64,000 nt of DNA from Bacillota bacterium (GCA_023421505.1 JAEZTJ010000033.1:1-64000), one strand, 5' to 3'. Numbered from the stretch's first letter, positions 15,649 through 26,300 are shown. A program made the numbers and translations. Notes: generated by a model from the sequence alone, not told the origin.

Positions 15649-16194
15649 TTACTTCCCGAAATATCTCTCCAGCAAACCCTTGAATGCCTTACCATGTCTA
15701 GCTTCGTCTTTTGCCATCTCATGAACTGTATCATGGATCGTATCTAGATTTGCTGCCTTTGCACGTGTTGCAAGGTCTTTCTTCCCTTGGCAGGCACCGT
15801 TTTCAGCATCTACTCTCATCTGCAAATTCTTCTTTGTACTATCTGTTATAACCTCACCTAGTAACTCTGCAAATTTAGCAGCATGTTCAGCCTCTTCAAA
15901 GGCAGCTTTCTCATAATATAATCCAATTTCAGGATATCCCTCCCTGTGTGCTACCCTTGCCATAGCCAGATACATTCCTACCTCGGTGCATTCACCCATA
16001 TAATTATCTCTTAAATCCTTTAATATATCTTCACTGACACCCTTCGCTACTCCTACTACATGTTCGTCAGCCCAGAACATATCCTCAGACTTTTCAGTAA
16101 ATTTTTCTTTCTTCGCTTTACAGATCGGACAAAAATCCGGTGCATCGTCTCCCTCATGAACATAACCACATATCTGACATACAAATTTCTTCAT
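15649..16194 (-). CDS. Reverse-type rubrerythrin (N-terminal rubredoxin plus diiron domain)
   Basis: A 181-residue peroxide reductase. An N-terminal rubredoxin domain has C6-x2-C9 and C22-x2-C25, and the four-helix diiron domain has E68, E101-x2-H104 and E164-x2-H167. The rubredoxin-first order defines reverse rubrerythrin, common in clostridia, which reduces H2O2 with NADH-derived electrons. AAGGAG precedes the ATG. A strong promoter with AT-rich PerR-like sequence lies upstream, and perR is the next gene upstream in the same direction, so peroxide induction is likely. Confidence 0.93.
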   Translation of the reverse strand: MKKFVCQICGYVHEGDDAPDFCPICKAKKEKFTEKSEDMFWADEHVVGVAKGVSEDILKDLRDNYMGECTEVGMYLAMARVAHREGYPEIGLYYEKAAFEEAEHAAKFAELLGEVITDSTKKNLQMRVDAENGACQGKKDLATRAKAANLDTIHDTVHEMAKDEARHGKAFKGLLERYFGK

Positions 16195-16251
16195 AATGAT
16201 CTCTCCTTGTTAATTCATATTTTAATAATAATAACTATTACTGTTATACTT

Positions 16252-16280
16252 ATAATATATTAACTTCTTACATTTGTCAA
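16252..16280 (-). promoter_or_regulatory. Rubrerythrin promoter with adjacent PerR-like sequence
   Basis: On the minus strand TTGACA (16280-16275) and TATTAT (16257-16252) are separated by 17 bp. Immediately downstream (about 16218-16251) is an AT-rich series of TTATTATTA / TAATAGTTAT words like the consensus PerR box. The rest of the 16195-16615 gap shows only the hairpin at 16541-16585. Confidence 0.7.
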
Positions 16281-16537
16281 TATCTTTTTCATTCTTTTTA
16301 TCAATTACTTTACTGACTCCAATACAAATAATAAATCCCTTCCCTTATATAGGGAATACGGAAATAACTTCAAAAGTTGATTCGAGTGTCAAAGTTTATC
16401 TTCCATTAAAACCTTCAAAATTTCCTTTACATTCAAGGTATTCCTTCAAAAAGTTATGATATCCTTAAATGCATCATTCTTTATTATGAAGTAAATTGCT
16501 ATCTCCGTTAACCCAATGATAAATCTTTTATGTATAC

Positions 16538-16585
16538 ATAAAATTAAGCCACGTTTGCGAAACAGAGCGCTACGTGACTTAATTT
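16538..16585 (-). terminator. Likely terminator of perR
   Basis: AAATTAAGCCACGT (16541-16554) pairs with ACGTGACTTAATTT (16572-16585) with one mismatch. Read on the minus strand it follows the perR stop by about 30 bases and ends in TTTTATG. Confidence 0.6.
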
Positions 16586-16615
16586 ATATTATATGCTATG
16601 CAGATATATATTGCA

Positions 16616-17008
16616 TTATTTGATTTTATCCTTACACTCTGGGCATTGACCGTAGAAATATGTCACATTCCCTTCAACAATTCCATTAAAACCTGCTCCC
16701 GCTATTACATTAATATGCTCAATCGATTCCATCTCAATGTCAAGAACTCTCCCACAGCCTTTACACAAAAAATGATAATGAAGCTTCGGATTACCATCGT
16801 ACCGATCACAACCATCCTGACAATTAATTCTTAATATTTCTCCCTGTTCGGCAAGTAAATTTAGATTACGATATACCGTTCCCAGACTAATATTAGGGTA
16901 AGTGTCGCGTATATTCATATATACTGTATCTGCAGTGGGGTGTTCCTTTGTTTCAGAAAGATACTCTTTTATTGCCTCTCTTTGCCGGCTATATTTATTT
17001 GCTGCCAT
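16616..17008 (-). CDS. perR: Fur-family peroxide-stress repressor PerR
   Basis: A 130-residue Fur-family metalloregulator. An N-terminal winged helix ('ISLGTVYRNLNLL') is followed by the metal-binding dimerisation domain. The regulatory site has D71 (in RYD), H77, H79 and D90; Asp at position 71, where Fur proteins usually have Glu, favours PerR. The structural zinc site is C82-x2-C85 and C122-x2-C125. The frame opens at TTG 17029, but GGAGG lies 5 bases before ATG 17008. A large AT palindrome upstream suggests self-regulation, and the rubrerythrin gene downstream is a plausible target. Confidence 0.88.
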   Translation of the reverse strand: MAANKYSRQREAIKEYLSETKEHPTADTVYMNIRDTYPNISLGTVYRNLNLLAEQGEILRINCQDGCDRYDGNPKLHYHFLCKGCGRVLDIEMESIEHINVIAGAGFNGIVEGNVTYFYGQCPECKDKIK

Positions 17009-17057
17009 ACAGACCTCCATTGGCTTCAATTGTTTACTTGTAATATTGTAATGTATT

Positions 17058-17087
17058 TTATAATAATATTGATAATTATTATTATAA
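17058..17087 (-). promoter_or_regulatory. PerR-box-like palindrome upstream of perR
   Basis: TTATAATAATA (17058-17068) and TATTATTATAA (17077-17087) form a perfect 11-bp inverted repeat with an 8-bp centre. It resembles the consensus Bacillus PerR box (TTATAATnATTATAA) in composition and symmetry. Confidence 0.6.
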
Positions 17088-17241
17088 ATTCATATTAGCC
17101 AATCGTCAAGCTTAAAATAATGAAACCTATTTCTTTTCTAATACAAAATAGTTGAGATAAAAAAAAGAACAGTTATAGTACCAGATCACCTTCACAACGA
17201 TAATCCTAACACTATCATACTGCTCTTATTTACTTATGCAA

Positions 17242-18834
17242 TTATTTTCTATTTGCAGGCTCTATATTGATACTTTTTCCTTTGATTTTTGCTGATTTCA
17301 TAACCTGAATAACCTCAGGGGCATATTCTCTAGGAACTTCTACAAAGGTATATTTATCATACATATCTATAGAACCGATTAATTTGCCGGGCATTCCTGT
17401 CTCTCCCGCAATTGCCCCTAGGATATCGCCTGGTCTTACTCTCTGATTCTTTCCCAGATTAATAAAAAGTCTGACCATACCTGCTTCCGCTCCGGTATCT
17501 CCATAATCTTCCATCATTTTACCTTCATCCGCTTTACTTCCATCATCACCCATGATTATCTTCAGTAGCGCTGCTGCGATATCAAGTGATGTAAACTCTT
17601 CTTCATTTACTCTGCTCTCAATCAAATCAACCATTTTGGAGAGGTCATCATTTTGTATGATTGTCTTTAGCTTATCCATGATTTTTTCAGCCTTCACTGC
17701 CGTTACATCATTTAAAGAAGGTATTGGTTGCGCTTTTATTTTGGTATTGCAATATCTCATGATATCCCTAAGCTTATAGGCTTCCCTTCCAACAACCAGC
17801 GTGAAAGCTCTTCCCTCTCTACCGGCGCGTCCTGTTCTACCAATACGATGTACATAATATTCATCATCCTGTGGAACATCATAATTAAATACTGCTTCAA
17901 CATCATCAACATCTATCCCTCTGGCAGCTACATCAGTTGCCACCAAAATATCTGTCTTGCCGTTACGGAAGCTGTTCATGACGCGGTCTCTCTGTTGCTG
18001 CTTTAAATCTCCATGGAGTCCTTCTGCAAAATATCCTCTTCCCTGGAGCGCTGCAGTAAGCTCATCTACCTGCTTCTTGGTATTACAAAATACCAAGGAA
18101 AGCTTAGGATTGTACATATCGAGAAGCCTGGATAATACATCCTCTTTATTTTTCTGAGTTACTTCATAATAATATTGTTCTATCTTTGGTACAGTAAGTT
18201 CTTTTTTTACCACACGGATTATCTCCGCTTTTTTCTGATAGGTTCTGGCGATCTCTAAGATTGGTGCAGGCATAGTAGCTGAAAACAGTACTGTCTGACG
18301 CTCCTGTGGAACCTGGCTTAATATAGTTTCTATATCCTCACGAAAGCCCATGTTTAGCATTTCATCGGCTTCATCTAGTACAACCATATTAATTCCATCA
18401 AATTTAACGGTTTTTCTTCTCATATGATCCATAACACGGCCCGGCGTTCCGATTATGATCTGTACACCCGATTTCAGTGAGCGAATCTGCTTTGATATTT
18501 CCTGACCACCATAGACTGGGAGTATTTTTATTCCGTGCATAAATAATCCCAGCTTCCTTATCTCCTCAGCAACCTGAATGGCTAGCTCTCTCGTCGGACA
18601 TAATACAATCGCCTGAAGACTTCTATCCTTTGGATTGATCTTTTGCATTAATGGTATACCGAATGCGGCGGTTTTACCGGTACCAGTTTGAGCCTGACCG
18701 ACGATATCCTTACCTTCTAATATCATCGGAATTGCCTTAGCCTGTATCGGTGACATCTCTTCAAAACCCATTTCTTCTATTGCTCGAAGTATGTTTGGAT
18801 TTAGTTCTAATTCATCAAATTTTGTTATTTCCAT
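17242..18834 (-). CDS. DEAD-box ATP-dependent RNA helicase with DbpA-type RNA-binding domain
   Basis: A 530-residue RNA helicase. Motifs in order: Q motif 'FEEMSPIQ' (24-31), AQTGTGKT (48-55), PTREL (80-84), GTPGR (129-133), DEAD (154-157), SAT (185-187) and HRIGRTGRAGREG in the second RecA domain. The C-terminal 75 residues ('VRLFINLGKNQRVRPGDILG' onward) form an RRM-like DbpA C-terminal domain, which in DbpA/YxiN binds 23S rRNA hairpin 92. A role in ribosome assembly or cold-related RNA remodelling is likely. AAAGGG precedes the ATG. Confidence 0.93.
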   Translation of the reverse strand: MEITKFDELELNPNILRAIEEMGFEEMSPIQAKAIPMILEGKDIVGQAQTGTGKTAAFGIPLMQKINPKDRSLQAIVLCPTRELAIQVAEEIRKLGLFMHGIKILPVYGGQEISKQIRSLKSGVQIIIGTPGRVMDHMRRKTVKFDGINMVVLDEADEMLNMGFREDIETILSQVPQERQTVLFSATMPAPILEIARTYQKKAEIIRVVKKELTVPKIEQYYYEVTQKNKEDVLSRLLDMYNPKLSLVFCNTKKQVDELTAALQGRGYFAEGLHGDLKQQQRDRVMNSFRNGKTDILVATDVAARGIDVDDVEAVFNYDVPQDDEYYVHRIGRTGRAGREGRAFTLVVGREAYKLRDIMRYCNTKIKAQPIPSLNDVTAVKAEKIMDKLKTIIQNDDLSKMVDLIESRVNEEEFTSLDIAAALLKIIMGDDGSKADEGKMMEDYGDTGAEAGMVRLFINLGKNQRVRPGDILGAIAGETGMPGKLIGSIDMYDKYTFVEVPREYAPEVIQVMKSAKIKGKSINIEPANRK

Positions 18835-18955
18835 TTATAATCCCTTTCTTTGTATCTTCTATCTCATATATTTCCCACACGTTATTCGTCCTATGTATGA
18901 CAGTGTACTTACAACCAATAAAGAGCAAATATTTTTAACTTGTGAAATACTTCGT

Positions 18956-18990
18956 AAAAACAGCTCTTAGTCCGTCCGGACCAAGAGCTG
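18956..18990 (-). terminator. Terminator of the YgiQ/trigger-factor-like operon
   Basis: CAGCTCTTaGTCC and GGACcAAGAGCTG form a hairpin with a GTCC loop, and on the minus strand five T residues follow. It lies about 170 bases after the ygiQ-like stop. Confidence 0.85.
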
Positions 18991-19160
18991 GTCATTCCTT
19001 AATATACTGTAAACAGATACCTTGCGTAGTATATCATTCTGACAATTTCTTGTCAAGGATTTTCCTCTTGAGAGAGTGATACCTCTTACTATTATTCTTA
19101 CTTTCTGCATTACTTCTGCAAATTATTGGTACAATGTACTTCTAACTTTTACTTTACCCA

Positions 19161-21266
19161 TTATTTTTTCCCTGATTTCCGATAATCTTTTCTGCCTTCA
19201 GCTTCCTTTCTGATTGAAGATTTATGCCCGGCAGCCTTCTTGTAGCTGTTACTTGAATTGCTTCGTTTTTTACTGTCAAACTCCTCGTTTGACCTTCCTC
19301 TGCTGTTACTGATCTGGCTTTTATGAGGCCTCTGTTTATCTTTACTATACTTAAAATCCTCGTACTCTTTTTTCTTAATCGTTCTGACCGAACTGTCCTT
19401 GCTCTTAATCTGGTTACCGTTAACCTTCTCTGTTTTATCCCTTGTAATGAACTGCTTTTCCCTTTCTAATTGGCGTGGACGGATAAGGCATTTCTTATCA
19501 AATCCAATTAAATCCGTTCTTCCAGCCTTCTTGAGTGCTTCTGCCACCAGCTCATAGTTCTTCGGATTACGATACTGAATTAAAGCCCGCTGCATAGCCT
19601 TTTCATGAGGGGACTTCGGAACATATACCTCACTCATTGTTCTTGGGTCCAGTCCCGTATAATACATACAGGTAGATATCGTAGAGGGAGTGGGATAAAA
19701 ATCCTGTACCTGTTCCGGCATATATCCTAAATCCCTTAAATATTCCGCTAGTTCTACCGCTTCTTTTAAGTTCGAACCGGGATGTGAGGAAATCAAATAT
19801 GGCACAATGAACTGATTTTTACCAAGTTTCTCATTCATCCTCTTATATTTTTCTTTAAAGTTCTCATAAACAGAATTCTCTGGCTTTCCCATCAGTTTTA
19901 ATACATTATTACTGATATGCTCAGGAGCAACCTTTAGCTGTCCGCTAATATGATGTTCACAAAGCTCCTTCATGAAGGTATCATCCTTGTCACTGACCAG
20001 ATAATCAAATCGAATACCCGAACGGATAAAAACCTTCTTTACATTCGGAAGATTACGAAGACTTCTTAATAATTTAAGATAATCGGAATGATCTATTTTT
20101 AAGTTCTTACAGGGAGAAGGATAAAGACACTGTTTATTAACACAAGCACCTTTAGTAAGCTGTTTATCGCACGCCACATGCCTGAAGTTAGCAGTCGGTC
20201 CTCCAACATCATGGATATAACCTTTAAAATCCTTATCCCAAATTAGTTGATTTGCTTCCGCAATGATTGATTCATGGCTTCTCGTCTGCAATATTCTACC
20301 CTGATGAAAGGTTAGCGCACAGTAATTACAACCGCCAAAGCAGCCTCGGTTACTCGTCAAACTAAATTTCACCTCTTCTATAGCCGGAATACCGCCTGCT
20401 TCTTTATAGGAAGGATGATAATCTCTCATATAGGGTAAGGAATAAATCCGGTCCATCTCCGTCTGTGAAAGAGGCTTAGCAGGAGGATTTTGTACCACAT
20501 ATTCATTATCCTTATACTTTTCTACAAGGCGGTTTCCTAGGTAAGGGTCTGTATTAGAATACTGAATATAGAAGCTTCTTGCAAATTCCTTCCGACTTTC
20601 CAGTATGCTCTGATAGCTTGGAAGCTCTACCGCATCATAGACTAAATCAAGGCTTTTTACCTTGAATACTGTACCACTTATGAAGGTGATGTCCTTGATC
20701 TCTAGCCCGCTGTCTAAAGCCTCCGCAATCTCAACAATAGAATGCTCACCCATACCATAGGAAATGAGATCTGCTTGTGAATCAAGCAATATCGATCTTT
20801 TCACCTTATCGCTCCAATAGTCATAGTGGGCAAGCCTTCTTAGTGATGCTTCAATCCCTCCGATAATAATTGGCTTTTTCTTATACTGTTTCCTGATTAG
20901 GTTGCAATATACTGTCGTAGCGTAATCCGGACGTTTCCCCATTACACCTCCCGGTGAGTAAGCATCTGTTTGTCTTTTCTTCTTAGCAACCGAATAATGA
21001 TTCACCATGGAATCCATATTGCCCCCGCTGACCAAAAATCCGAGTCTGGGTTCTCCAAGTATTGTAATGCTTTTACTGTCCTTCCAATCCGGCTGTGCTA
21101 TCATTCCTACCTTATAGCCGTGACTTTCCAATACTCTGCTTATAATCGCATGACCAAAGGAAGGATGGTCAACATATGCGTCTCCGGTTATATACACGAA
21201 GTCGCATTGCTCCCATCCCCTCTGTACCATATCATCTTTACTGATTGGTAAAAAATCTCTCTGCAT
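19161..21266 (-). CDS. YgiQ-family radical SAM protein
   Basis: A 701-residue protein of the UPF0313/YgiQ family. The N-terminal half (1-290) is the family-specific domain, and the radical SAM cluster motif is C309-x3-C313-x2-C316 (CFGGCNYC). From about residue 610 the tail is rich in Lys, Ser, Arg and Asn and probably disordered. The family's substrate is unknown; members are called Fe-S oxidoreductases. The start has only a weak ribosome-binding site and lies 17 bases after the stop of the trigger-factor-like lipoprotein, so translation may depend on that gene. Confidence 0.9.
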   Translation of the reverse strand: MQRDFLPISKDDMVQRGWEQCDFVYITGDAYVDHPSFGHAIISRVLESHGYKVGMIAQPDWKDSKSITILGEPRLGFLVSGGNMDSMVNHYSVAKKKRQTDAYSPGGVMGKRPDYATTVYCNLIRKQYKKKPIIIGGIEASLRRLAHYDYWSDKVKRSILLDSQADLISYGMGEHSIVEIAEALDSGLEIKDITFISGTVFKVKSLDLVYDAVELPSYQSILESRKEFARSFYIQYSNTDPYLGNRLVEKYKDNEYVVQNPPAKPLSQTEMDRIYSLPYMRDYHPSYKEAGGIPAIEEVKFSLTSNRGCFGGCNYCALTFHQGRILQTRSHESIIAEANQLIWDKDFKGYIHDVGGPTANFRHVACDKQLTKGACVNKQCLYPSPCKNLKIDHSDYLKLLRSLRNLPNVKKVFIRSGIRFDYLVSDKDDTFMKELCEHHISGQLKVAPEHISNNVLKLMGKPENSVYENFKEKYKRMNEKLGKNQFIVPYLISSHPGSNLKEAVELAEYLRDLGYMPEQVQDFYPTPSTISTCMYYTGLDPRTMSEVYVPKSPHEKAMQRALIQYRNPKNYELVAEALKKAGRTDLIGFDKKCLIRPRQLEREKQFITRDKTEKVNGNQIKSKDSSVRTIKKKEYEDFKYSKDKQRPHKSQISNSRGRSNEEFDSKKRSNSSNSYKKAAGHKSSIRKEAEGRKDYRKSGKK

Positions 21267-21283
21267 GTTCTACGTTCTTTCTA

Positions 21284-22480
21284 TTATTTTGCTGCTGGAA
21301 TCTCTGTCGGTGTTGCAACCGCTGTCGGAACAGCATCTGTTTTTGTCACTACAGCATTATCAACAGCATAATCCAATGCTTTATTTAATAATAACTCGTC
21401 CTTAATCTGATCCTTCTTTATAAGCTTTAATAATTCCTCTTCTGTTGTAACATTATAATTCTGCATATACTTATCTAATGACTTAGTATATTCCTCATCC
21501 GTTACAGACATACCTTCTACCTTAGCAATTGCTCTTTGTACTAATTCCAGGGAAGAAAAATCTTCTGCTACAGCTTTTACGTTTGCATCAAATTCTTCTT
21601 TGGTGGAGCCGTTTGATTTAATATAGTCATCAATTGACATACCATACATACTGAGCATCTGAGTTACATAACTCGTATAGGAATAGGAATAATAGTCAAT
21701 TAAGGTCTGCGGATAAGAGGATATCTTAGAGTCATCAATTAAAGCTGTAATCACGCTTTGTGTGATATTACTTTTGGTTTTCTCTTCGTTATCTTTTTCA
21801 AGGCTTTCAAGCTTTGCCTTCTTATACGCCTCTATTGATTCATAATCCGTATTATTCTTCACATAGTCTTCTGATAATTCTGGAATTACTGTTTTCTTAA
21901 TCGCATTAATTGTAACGTTAAATACAACAGGTTGTCCTGCCAAATCAGGGTTATTAGGATATTCCTTCGGGAAGGTTAAATCAAGTTTAACCTTGTCACC
22001 AACATTTTTACCAATCAAGCCCGCTTCGAAGCCTTCAATAAAGCTATTGGAGCCGATTGTCAAATCCTGATCTGCTAATGTTCCACCCTCAAAGGCTACG
22101 CCATCCTTCAAGCCTTCAAAATCAATATTTACGATGTCACCATCCTGCACTACTTTTCTATCCTTAATTTCTTCTGAGGTTGCATTATTCTCAAGATCAG
22201 TCTGAATTGCAGATTCAACATCAGCATCTGTAACCACAAGCTTCTCTACGCTAACCTCAACAGCTTTGTATTTTCCTAATTTAATATAATCGTCAACATT
22301 GTAGGCTTCCCTCTCTGGAGCTTTGGAAGGTAATGCCTCTGTAGATTTATCATCCTCTGTAGATTTATTATCCTCCGTCGGTGCATTATTTTCCAAATCA
22401 CCAGCGGCACCTTTTTTTGTACATCCCCCTGCCATAAGCATAATACATAGGCCCATAATCACTAATACTTTCTTTTTCAT
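21284..22480 (-). CDS. Secreted trigger-factor-like lipoprotein with FKBP domain
   Basis: A 398-residue protein with a lipoprotein signal peptide (hydrophobic 4-18, lipidated C20 in AGGC), an acidic linker containing a 'STEDDKSTE' repeat, an FKBP-type prolyl isomerase domain (about 109-195, with DGDIVNIDFEG and FEGG), and a helical C-terminal domain like trigger factor. It resembles an exported trigger factor without the ribosome-binding domain, so a role as an extracytoplasmic folding factor is inferred. The Pro/Thr/Ala-rich end is low complexity. It is co-directional with the downstream YgiQ gene at 17 bases. Confidence 0.85.
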   Translation of the reverse strand: MKKKVLVIMGLCIMLMAGGCTKKGAAGDLENNAPTEDNKSTEDDKSTEALPSKAPEREAYNVDDYIKLGKYKAVEVSVEKLVVTDADVESAIQTDLENNATSEEIKDRKVVQDGDIVNIDFEGLKDGVAFEGGTLADQDLTIGSNSFIEGFEAGLIGKNVGDKVKLDLTFPKEYPNNPDLAGQPVVFNVTINAIKKTVIPELSEDYVKNNTDYESIEAYKKAKLESLEKDNEEKTKSNITQSVITALIDDSKISSYPQTLIDYYSYSYTSYVTQMLSMYGMSIDDYIKSNGSTKEEFDANVKAVAEDFSSLELVQRAIAKVEGMSVTDEEYTKSLDKYMQNYNVTTEEELLKLIKKDQIKDELLLNKALDYAVDNAVVTKTDAVPTAVATPTEIPAAK

Positions 22481-22721
22481 TCCATTATCCTTTCCAATTC
22501 ACATCGGTATGGGTAAGCATAATCCGATAATTTTTACAGTACTATATTTCGTTATACCATATTTTCTATGAAAAGAAAAGCAAAAAACAGTATTTCACAA
22601 ATATTTCATGATATATTATTTAATATCTGAGTATTAAAACACAATTAATTATCTTTCATAAAATTATAATAACACTTTTTCTGTTATATCTTATGGATTT
22701 ATGAATTAAAGTATACAATTA

Positions 22722-22743
22722 GACCCCGGATAATTCCGGGGTC
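22722..22743 (-). terminator. Terminator-like hairpin after the c-di-AMP receptor gene
   Basis: GACCCCGGA and TCCGGGGTC form a 9-bp GC-rich stem with a 4-base loop, 14 bases after the stop. The T run is poor. Confidence 0.7.
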
Positions 22744-22756
22744 ATTTATGATATCT

Positions 22757-23074
22757 TTATATTTTTTCGTATCGGTCAACGTCCATAACGAATATTGTCG
22801 CGCCGCCTACATTCACTGCTATATTCATAGAAGCAAATTCCGCTGCACCTACAGGATTAGATATAATCTGCTGCCTCGGTCCGCATTCTTTTTTCACTAT
22901 ATCAATAACCTCGTCTACCTTTTCTTCATCCGTTCCTATCATAAGGGTAGTATTGCCTTCTCTTAAAAATCCGCCGGTGGAAGCCAGTTTGGTAACAAAA
23001 TAACCTTTTTTATTAAGGGCTTCCGTCACATAACTGCTATCAACATTACGAACAATTACATAGATAAGCTTCAT
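22757..23074 (-). CDS. darA: PII-like cyclic-di-AMP receptor (DarA/PstA family)
   Basis: A 105-residue protein with a ferredoxin-like PII fold. Residues 'LASTGGFLREGNTTLMIG' (30-47) form the conserved T-loop/nucleotide-binding stretch of the PF06153 family, whose members (DarA/PstA) bind cyclic di-AMP in Firmicutes. The C-terminal 'VGGATIFVMDVDRYEKI' is also typical. It has no enzymatic motif and acts as a signalling trimer. AAGGATG precedes the ATG. It stands alone between its own hairpin and the ileS terminator. Confidence 0.92.
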   Translation of the reverse strand: MKLIYVIVRNVDSSYVTEALNKKGYFVTKLASTGGFLREGNTTLMIGTDEEKVDEVIDIVKKECGPRQQIISNPVGAAEFASMNIAVNVGGATIFVMDVDRYEKI

Positions 23075-23210
23075 GAAATCACATCCTTTCCATGTTTTAT
23101 TAAGTATTAATTTAGTTTAAGCTTCCGTAACCTAAGAAAGAACATTAACGATATTATATTAATTATAGTATATCATGGCGGGAATGTAAAGGAAGAATGC
23201 CACGCAGACA

Positions 23211-23260
23211 AAAAAAGCGCAGTACTATCTAAATTTGAAATTTAAATAGCGGCTGCGCTT
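23211..23260 (-). terminator. Terminator of ileS
   Basis: AAGCGCAG (23215-23222) pairs with CTGCGCTT (23253-23260), with further pairing of TAAATTT and AAATTTA inside. On the minus strand a run of T residues follows. Confidence 0.85.
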
Positions 23261-23377
23261 AAAATAGATATAATCTTAATACATACTACCCAAACCAAAG
23301 ATCATAAGCAAACTTCTCATAAACCTTTATTGCTTTAAAGCTGTACCAGATAGGAACTATTAAATCAATGATGTGTT

Positions 23378-26300
23378 CTATGAAAGCTTCTCAACACCAA
23401 GCGTTACATCCTCTCCGTTTATGCTCCATTCTTTCGTAAAGCCCTTCACCTCATCAAAGCTAAGCTCAATCGCAAGTACCTCAGATTTAATCTCCTGTGC
23501 ATTACGTTGCATGATCTCCTTGATTTTGTCATTACCCTTCTGGAATATACGGATATTATCCATAACCTCAAAATCAGCTTCCTTACGCATTGTCTGAATC
23601 TTGCTGATGATTTCCCTTACATAACCTTCCTCTATCAGCTCATCTGTCAGATTAGTATCAAGCACAACAGTGATACCATGATCTGAGTCAGAGATAAAAC
23701 CTTCCGTCTGAGCAGCTTCAATTAAGAGATCCTCTTTGTCAAGAACTGCATCAGTACCCTCTAAGGTAATCGTAAGCTTTCCGGTTGCATTGATTTCATC
23801 CATAGCAGCATTACCGTTTAATTCAGATAATATAGTACGGATTATACCAATCTGCTTGCCAAACTTCGGTCCCAGAGTTTTCAACTGCGGCTTAAAGTTA
23901 TAAGAAGTAAAATTCCTTACATCATCAGTAAATACAACCTCTTTTACATTCAGCTCTTCCGCGATAATGTCCTTATAAAATGCAGATAACTCTGCCTCTG
24001 CTTTTACATACATCTTACCGATTGGCTGACGGTTTTTGATATTTGCGGCATTTCTGCAGGCACGGCCAAGAACAACCACCTCAAGCACCTCTTCCATATT
24101 TGCCTCAAGTGCTGTATCAATCATTGCTTCCTGATAAGCTGGATAATCACACAAATGAATGCTCTTTGGTGCATTTTTATCAATGTTAACCACCAGGTTC
24201 TGATAGATATCCTCTGTCATAAAGGGGATAAATGGCGCTGACAGCTTGGATACCGTTACCAGTGCTGTATATAAAGTCATATAAGCATTGATTTTATCCT
24301 GCGGCATACCCTTTACCCAGAAGCGCTCCCGGCTTCTTCTGACATACCAGTTGGATAATTCATCTACAAAATCAGCAAGCGTTCTTGCAGCTTCTGTAAT
24401 TCTATACTGATTAAGATGGTCATCTACTGATTTTACTAAGGTATTCAACTTGGAAAGCAGCCATTTATCCATAACCGGCAGCTTCTCATATTCTAATTGA
24501 TACTTTGTAGCATCAAACTGATCGATATTCGCATAAAGTACAAAGAAGGCATAGGTGTTCCAAAGGGTTCCCATGAATTTTCTCTGTCCCTCGGTAACTG
24601 CACCGTGATGGAAGCGATTCGGCAGCCATAAAGCGGAGTTGATATAAAAATACCAGCGAATTGCATCTGCACCGTGCTTATCAAGTGCATCGAAAGGATC
24701 TACCGCATTTCCCTTAGACTTAGACATCTTCTGTCCATTCTCATCCTGTACATGTCCAAGTACGATAACGTTTTTAAATGGTGCTTTATCAAAAATCAGT
24801 GTTGATATCGCAAGCAGGGAGTAGAACCAGCCTCTGGTCTGATCCACCGCCTCACTGATGAAGTCAGCAGGGAAATTATCATCAAAGATCTCTTTATTTT
24901 CAAAGGGATAATGCCACTGTGCAAAAGGCATCGAACCAGAGTCATACCAACAGTCAATAACCGGCTTTACACGGGTCATTGTCTTACCGCATTCAGGACA
25001 TTTGATCGTAACTGCATCAATATATGGCCTGTGTAGCTCAATATTGTCAGGGCAGTTATCAGACATAGACTTAAGCTCTTCTATACTTCCGATGCAATGA
25101 CGGTGTCCGTCCTCACACTCCCAGATAGGCAGAGGTGTTCCCCAATAACGGTCACGGGAAAGGCCCCAGTCCTGTACATTTTTAAGCCAATCACCAAAGC
25201 GTCCCTGTCCTATGCTTTCCGGCATCCAGTTAATTGTATTATTATTGGCGATTAACTGCTCCTTAACTGCTGTCATCTTTATAAACCAGGACTCTCTTGC
25301 ATAGTAGATCAGAGGAGTATCACAGCGCCAGCAAAATGGGTAGCTGTGCTCAAATTTTAATATCTTAAATAACAGACCCTTCTTAGCAAGCATTTTCATA
25401 ATCGGCTCGTCAGCTGCCTTACAGAATAGTCCTTCAAAATCAACTGCTTCCGGCTTAAATTCACCCTTACCGTCAATCAGCTGTACGAACGGTAAATCAT
25501 AAATCTTACCTACTCTGTTATCATCCTCACCAAAGGCTGGTGCAATATGAACAACTCCGGTACCATCACTTAAGGTTACATAATTATCACAGGTAACATA
25601 ATGAGCCTTCTTATCTACCTTTGCATAATCAAATAATGGCTCGTATTCCTTATATTCTAAATCCTTACCGGTATAGGTCTCCTCTATCTCGTAATCGCCT
25701 TCTAAGACACCAAGAAGCGCCTCAGCCAGAATATATTTCTCCGTACCTACGGCAACCGCTGCTTCAGCATTATGTCCGTGCTCATGACCACAAGCACAGC
25801 TTCCGTCCTTTTTTAATACATTTCCTTTTGCATCAACACTAACCTTAACCTTTACATAGGTTTCATTTGGATTAACGCAGAGGGCAACATTAGAGGGTAA
25901 GGTCCACGGCGTAGTCGTCCAGGCGAGTATATATTCGTCTTTGGTTCCTTTTACTCGGAATTTTGCGATAACAGATTTTTCCTTCACATCCTTATAACCC
26001 TGTGCAACCTCGTGGCTGGAAAGAGGGGTTCCACATCTCGGACAATAAGGGACAATCTTAAAGCCTTTATAGAGAAGTCCCTTATCCCAAATCTGCTTTA
26101 AGGACCACCACTCCGATTCTATATAGTCGTTATGATAGGTTACATATGGGTTATCCATATCCGCCCAGAAACCTACCGTTCCTGAGAAATCCTCCCACAT
26201 GCCCTTATACTTCCATACACTTTCTTTACACTCCTGAAGAAAGGGCTCAAGACCGTATTCCTCAATCTGTTCCTTACCGTCGATACCAAGCTTCTTCTCC

